A DNA stretch of 64,000 nt from CAWHYG01 sp963833505. GTDB lineage: Bacteria > Eisenbacteria > RBG-16-71-46 > CAIMUX01. The notes beneath the pieces were generated by a model that made no database searches, was not told the DNA's origin, and saw nothing but the letters and a program-made list of their open reading frames with translations. Below are positions 60,232-64,000 of this stretch, in pieces (the first letter of the stretch is position 1; each line of letters opens with the position of its first letter). A program made the position numbers and the translations under genes. The DNA is taken from the NCBI GenBank assembly GCA_963833505.1, contig CAWHYG010000007.1, positions 992,001 to 1,056,000 of the forward strand, read 5' to 3'.

Positions 60232-60282
60232 TCAGTGAAAGTCCCGGCTCCTCGCCCGCACGGGAGTCTCATGCAGCTCCGG
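60161..60282 (-). repeat. 41-bp tandem repeats that include the end of dnaE2
   Basis: Three units: 60161-60201, 60202-60242 and 60243-60282 (40 bp), with a weaker fourth at about 60110-60130. The unit contains 'ggagtctccttcagtg' in the first two. The dnaE2 stop codon (60232-60234) sits in the middle unit, so the last two units cover the end of the gene and the first is a copy beyond the stop. Confidence 0.8.
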
Positions 60283-63200
60283 TACCCAGAGCGATTCCGC
60301 CACGAGATGGACGACGCCCGATTCGGCCTGGACCCTTCCGTTCACGCCGAGGAGCCGGGCGGTCTTCGCGGTCAACCGGTATCGCTGGAAGACATCCGGC
60401 CAGAGCACGAGGTTCACAAAGCCGGTTTCATCCTCGAGCGTCATGAAGACCGTGCCTTTGGCCGTGAACGGCTGTTGGCGGGAGATGACGAGACCGGCGT
60501 AGCGCGTGCGGCTTCCGTCGGGCATGGCGTTCAGGGTCCGGGCGTCGGGCAGTCCCTGGGAGGCCAGTTCCATTCGGAGCGGCGCGAGGGGATGCCCGCG
60601 GGGACTGTGCTCGGTCGCATCGTAGTCCCAGACGATATTCTCGAAGAGGGTCAGGGGCGCGAACGGCACCGGCGCCTCCTCCGCCGCGACCGGGAGTCGC
60701 GGCGCGCCCGGAGCATCCAGCCCCCGAATCTCCCAGAGCGCCGTCCTCCGGCCGGGGACCAGGCTCTCGAAAGCGCCCGCTTCGGCCAGCCGGACCAGGT
60801 CGTGTTTCTCGAGGCGCGCCCGTTCGGCGAAATCCGCCAGGGAACAAAACGGGCCGTTCCGCCGGACCTCTTCGATCCGTTCTCCCTCGCGGCGACCAAG
60901 GCCCTTCACGTAGCGGAGCCCGATGCGGACCGCTCCCCGCGGCGGGAGTCGCCCGCCGGGGCGTCGATCGGCGGGTCGAGCGCCTGGCGGAGAATTCGGA
61001 CTCTCGACCCGGAAATCGCGTGGCGGAAGATGCCCGCCGTCGTTCGGGCGCCGATCCAAGCCCTCGATCCGGCAATCCCATCCGCTGGCATCGACGTCGA
61101 CGGGCCGGATCGCAACGCCGTGCCGGCGGGCGTCGCTCACGATCGTGGCCGGCGCGTAGAAGCCCATGGGCTGCGCGTTCAGGAGCGAGCAGACAAACTC
61201 CTCGGGATAATGCCGGCGGAGCCAGGCGGTGGCGTAGGAGATCAGGGCGAAGCTGGCCGCGTGGCTCTCCGGAAATCCGTACTCGCCGAAGCCGCGGATC
61301 TGCTCGAAGACGCGGAGCGCGAACTCCTCGGGAATCCCCTTCTCGATCATGCGGGTGACCAGCCGTTCCCGGTGCCGCTCGATCCGGCCCGCCAGCCGCC
61401 ATGCCGCCATGTCGCGGCGGAGCTGATCGGCCTCACCCGGCGTGTAGTCGGCGGCCACGACCGCCAGCTTCATCACCTGCTCCTGGAAGAGCGGCACGCC
61501 CAGCGTCTTCTCCAGGATCGGCTTGAGCGAGGGATGCGGATATTCGGGAGTCTCCTCGCCGTTCCGGCGCCGGAGAAACGGGTGGACCATCCCACCCGAG
61601 ATCGGCCCCGGCCGGATGATCGCGACCTGGATGACGAGGTCGTAATAGGTGCGGGGCTTGAGCCGGGGCAGCATCGACATCTGGGCCCGGCTCTCGATCT
61701 GGAAGACGCCGACCGTGTCGGCCTGCTGGATCATGGCGAAGGTCTCGGGATCGTCGGGCGGAATCTCCGCCATCGACAGCGAAACGCCGTGGCGCTGCCG
61801 GATCAGGTCGAACGCGAGATGAAGCTGCCGGAGCGCGCCCAGCCCCAGCAGGTCGACCTTGAACAGGTCCAGGCTTTCGAGATCCTCCTTGTCCCACTGG
61901 ATGACCGTCCGATCCGGCATGGTCGCGTTCTCGATCGGAACGAGATCCGAGACCGGCTCGTGGCCGAGCAGAAAGCCTCCCGGATGGATCGAAAGGTGCC
62001 GCGGAAATCCATACAGCTCCTGGGCCAGCGCGAGGAGGTGCCGGTGCATGGGATTTCCGGGATCGAAGCCGGCCTCGACCAACAGGTCGGCGCTGATGGT
62101 CCCGTAGATCGGCAGCAGCTTGGCCAGCCGGTCGATCTCGGTCTCAGCGAAGCCGAGCACCTTCCCCACCTCGCGGACGGCGGAGCGCGGCCGGTACCGG
62201 ATGAAGTTCGCCACCATGGCGGCGTGGCTGCGGCCGTACTTCGCGTAGACGTGCTGGATGACCTCCTCGCGCCGCTCATGCTCGATGTCGAGGTCGATGT
62301 CGGGAGGCTCGGCCCGCTCGTGGGAGAGGAAGCGCTCGAAGAGAAGCCCCATCCGCACCGGATCGACCGCCGTGATCCCCAGGCAGTAGCAGACGGCCGA
62401 GTTCGCCGCCGAGCCTCGGCCCTGGCAGAGGATCCCCTCTTCCCGGCAGAAGCGGACGATCTCGCGCATCGTGAGGAAATACCCGTCATATTCCAGCTCG
62501 CGGATCAGCGCCAGCTCGCGGTCGAGCTGGGCCCGCACGTCGTCCGGGACGCCGCCCGGGTATCGTTCCCCCGCGCCGTCCAGGGTGAGCCGGCGAAGCC
62601 ATTCGTGCGAGGTCGTCCCGTCCGGGAGCCGCTCGGAGGGGTAGCGGTAATGGATGTCCGCGAGACTGAAGCTGCAGCGCTCCGCGACCTCCAGCGTGCG
62701 CCGGCGGGATTCCGGATCGTCCTCGAAGAGCCGCGCGAAATCGAGCGCGGACTTGAGATCGTGCTCGGCGTTCGGCTTCGTGAGCCTCCCCGCCTGCGCC
62801 AGCGTCACGCCGTGGCGGACGCAGGTGAGCACGTCCTGCAGCGGCCGGCGGTGCGGCGTGTGATAGAGGACCTCGATCGTCGCCACCGTGGGAATGCCAT
62901 AGCGGGCGGCGCGGGAGCGGATCCGCTCTTCTGAACGCGATTCCTCAGCCCGGCGATGGCGACAGATCAGGGCGTACAGCCGGCCCGGGAAGGCGTCGCA
63001 AAGACTGCGGGCGGCGAACACGGGATCGGCCTCCCCGGCCAGGAGGCTGCCGTCGCCGCCCCAGAGCGCGATGAGCCCTTCGGAGCGCGCGCAGATCTCA
63101 TCCCACCGAACCGTGCTCTCCCCCTTCTCGGAGCGCAGGCGGCCGTCCGAAAGGAGGCGGCAGAGGTTGGCCCAGCCGCGGCGGTCCTCTGCCAGGAGGA

Positions 63201-63432
63201 CCAGGCGCGAGCCGTCGTCGATCGTCACGGTGGAGCCCAGGATGAGCGGAATCCCCAGCTCCTTCGCCTTGACGTAGGCGCGCACGGCGCCGTAGACGCC
63301 GTCGCGGTCGGCCAGAGCCAGGCCCGGAAGCCCGAATCGCGCAGCCTGCTCCACCAGTTCCTCGGGGTGGCTGGCGCCCTCGAGGAAGGAGTAGTTGCTC
63401 CGGCACCAGAGCGGGTAATAGACGGTATCCAT
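60232..63432 (-). CDS. dnaE2: Error-prone DNA polymerase DnaE2 (ImuC)
   Basis: 1066 residues from ATG 63432, where 'YYPLWCRSNYSFLEGASHPE' opens the PHP domain. Catalytic-core motifs include 'PPDIDLDIEHERREEVIQHV' (about residue 380-400) and 'GRGSAANSAVCYCLGIT'. The helix-hairpin region near 'GLRYVKGLGRREGERIEEVR' and the OB fold ('RTRYAGLVISRQQPFTAKGT') follow, and the end is the usual '...RSRDFH'. DnaE2 performs mutagenic translesion synthesis in the SOS response with ImuA and ImuB; neither lies in the window. A LexA-type box stands about 100 bp upstream. The 3' end has been duplicated in 41-bp steps. Confidence 0.95.
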   Translation of the reverse strand: MDTVYYPLWCRSNYSFLEGASHPEELVEQAARFGLPGLALADRDGVYGAVRAYVKAKELGIPLILGSTVTIDDGSRLVLLAEDRRGWANLCRLLSDGRLRSEKGESTVRWDEICARSEGLIALWGGDGSLLAGEADPVFAARSLCDAFPGRLYALICRHRRAEESRSEERIRSRAARYGIPTVATIEVLYHTPHRRPLQDVLTCVRHGVTLAQAGRLTKPNAEHDLKSALDFARLFEDDPESRRRTLEVAERCSFSLADIHYRYPSERLPDGTTSHEWLRRLTLDGAGERYPGGVPDDVRAQLDRELALIRELEYDGYFLTMREIVRFCREEGILCQGRGSAANSAVCYCLGITAVDPVRMGLLFERFLSHERAEPPDIDLDIEHERREEVIQHVYAKYGRSHAAMVANFIRYRPRSAVREVGKVLGFAETEIDRLAKLLPIYGTISADLLVEAGFDPGNPMHRHLLALAQELYGFPRHLSIHPGGFLLGHEPVSDLVPIENATMPDRTVIQWDKEDLESLDLFKVDLLGLGALRQLHLAFDLIRQRHGVSLSMAEIPPDDPETFAMIQQADTVGVFQIESRAQMSMLPRLKPRTYYDLVIQVAIIRPGPISGGMVHPFLRRRNGEETPEYPHPSLKPILEKTLGVPLFQEQVMKLAVVAADYTPGEADQLRRDMAAWRLAGRIERHRERLVTRMIEKGIPEEFALRVFEQIRGFGEYGFPESHAASFALISYATAWLRRHYPEEFVCSLLNAQPMGFYAPATIVSDARRHGVAIRPVDVDASGWDCRIEGLDRRPNDGGHLPPRDFRVESPNSPPGARPADRRPGGRLPPRGAVRIGLRYVKGLGRREGERIEEVRRNGPFCSLADFAERARLEKHDLVRLAEAGAFESLVPGRRTALWEIRGLDAPGAPRLPVAAEEAPVPFAPLTLFENIVWDYDATEHSPRGHPLAPLRMELASQGLPDARTLNAMPDGSRTRYAGLVISRQQPFTAKGTVFMTLEDETGFVNLVLWPDVFQRYRLTAKTARLLGVNGRVQAESGVVHLVAESLWVPELHETPVRARSRDFH

Positions 63433-63525
63433 GGTGTGGTTCCGGATACGCGGCAGCTCCCGGACCCTTGTTAGCGCAAGTCGTTTCCCGGTTTCATGAG
63501 AGCGGGGATCTCCCGATCTACGGCC

Positions 63526-63546
63526 AGTATAGCAAACAATCGTTCG
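63526..63546 (-). promoter_or_regulatory. LexA-type SOS box next to a -10 element upstream of dnaE2
   Basis: On the minus strand 63546-63533 reads CGAACGATTGTTTG, matching the Gram-positive/actinobacterial-style LexA consensus CGAACRNRYGTTYG at all but one position. It is directly followed by TATACT (63531-63526), a good -10 hexamer, so LexA bound here would block RNA polymerase. The distance to the ATG is about 95 bases. SOS control of dnaE2 is the known rule; the assignment here is from pattern only. Confidence 0.7.
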
Positions 63547-63559
63547 GGTTGGCATAGCC

Positions 63560-63927
63560 GAAACCAAACAGGACATCGGAATCGGAGAGGGCAATTGGGC
63601 GTCTCCCTTCGCTCGCTGCGCTCGCTTCGGGCCGGCCCTCCTCCGGGCTCGCGCTTCGCGCTCGGTCCGGCGCTGCGCGCCCGGACTTCGGACGCTGCGC
63701 GGTCCTCACCCTCCGTCCGTCCTGACGCACGCTCGCTTCGCTCGCTCGGACCCCACCACCCCAGACCCGGGACGCGAGCAACACCTGACATGCGTTCGTC
63801 GTCGGTGACCCTTCGGCGCGGCCTGTCTTCGCGTGAGCCCCTGCGAGCGACCGCCGCCCGCGATACGCGACCTCACCCTCCTCCTCTGGTATCCTGAGTT
63901 CCTGAAGATCGCAATGGGAGGTCGGAG
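63560..63927. other. Intergenic region with short palindromic GC motifs
   Basis: Between dnaE2 and the last gene. Contains 'cgctcgctgcgctcgcttcgg' type motifs at about 63611-63630, 63655-63665 and 63730-63750, able to form small hairpins and resembling REP-like intergenic sequences. No gene or RNA recognised. Confidence 0.5.
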
Positions 63928-64000
63928 ATGTCCGCTAACTCGGAGTACCTCAAGCAGCTCGTCGAGACACCAATGGAGTCCCTAAACGTCGAGATCAAGG
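63928..64000 (+). CDS. Start of an AlbA_2/Schlafen-like ATP-binding protein (partial)
   Basis: From ATG 63928, with 'gggaggtcggag' upstream, 24 codons are visible: 'SANSEYLKQLVETPMESLNV' and 'EIK'. The pattern 'LxETPxESLxVExK' is the usual opening of AlbA_2 (Schlafen-type) DNA-binding domain proteins, which are often ATP-binding regulators or defence components. The rest is beyond the window, so the call rests on a very short stretch. Confidence 0.5.
   Translation, partial: MSANSEYLKQLVETPMESLNVEIK

Overview
The window is a GC-rich bacterial chromosome segment. Secreted FG-GAP/VCBS-repeat proteins and a phosphatase that end in a FlgD-like C-terminal sorting domain, several lipoproteins, TPR-linked Ser/Thr kinases, and a fused Bat (vWA) operon together suggest an uncultured Gram-negative lineage of the Candidatus Eisenbacteria / Gemmatimonadota / Latescibacterota kind. 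That placement is inference from gene style; no rRNA gene is present to confirm it.

Layout. 1-3.7 kb: the end of a spondin-domain protein, then msrP with an msrQ fused to its own flavin reductase and 2Fe-2S ferredoxin (periplasmic methionine sulfoxide repair). 3.7-7.4 kb: transposase debris and a kinase-STAND-TPR regulator split into two reading frames. 7.5-9.3 kb: a lipoprotein and a 7TM-like membrane protein between two degenerate direct repeats. 9.3-11.8 kb: a gene graveyard (group II intron remnant with an intact domain V, ParE toxin stump, XRE regulator, Mrr stump) followed by an intact AbrB/PIN toxin-antitoxin pair. 12.2-13.0 kb: a tandem array of 42-bp palindrome-bearing units. 13.1-25.3 kb: a coiled-coil hypothetical, an ECF sigma factor, an FG-GAP protein, a large Ser/Thr kinase-TPR protein and a second, larger FG-GAP protein, plausibly one signalling and surface-protein locus.

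25.7-41.7 kb is mostly housekeeping: DinG-like helicase, a multihaem lipoprotein cytochrome, a saccharopine-dehydrogenase-like enzyme, a SirB1-like protein, an M42-like peptidase, a tRNA-dihydrouridine synthase, a cytidine deaminase with an odd repeat tail coupled to deoC, rhomboid, bactofilin, amidohydrolase, zinc-ribbon protein and a PtsN-like protein. Both convergent intergenic regions here (30.7-31.1 and 37.3-37.75 kb) are filled with the same composite hairpin repeats.

41.8-51.2 kb is a complete minus-strand Bat operon: moxR, DUF58, a BatD/E-like membrane protein, batA, a batB-batC fusion with a Q/N-rich tail, and a batD-batE fusion. 51.4-55.9 kb: a MITE-like element, a GT39-like transferase, a HIT protein, glyA and a low-molecular-weight phosphatase. 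56.2-57.4 kb: a toxin-antitoxin-type pair whose larger gene is a DUF4062-PIN chimera. 57.8-64 kb: an acetyltransferase, a purple-acid-phosphatase-like protein, the SOS polymerase dnaE2 behind a LexA-type box, and the start of an AlbA_2/Schlafen-like gene.

Tandem repetition of gene-sized or sub-gene units recurs through the window (147, 42, 41, about 36 and 27 bp units), several of them growing out of or into coding sequence.
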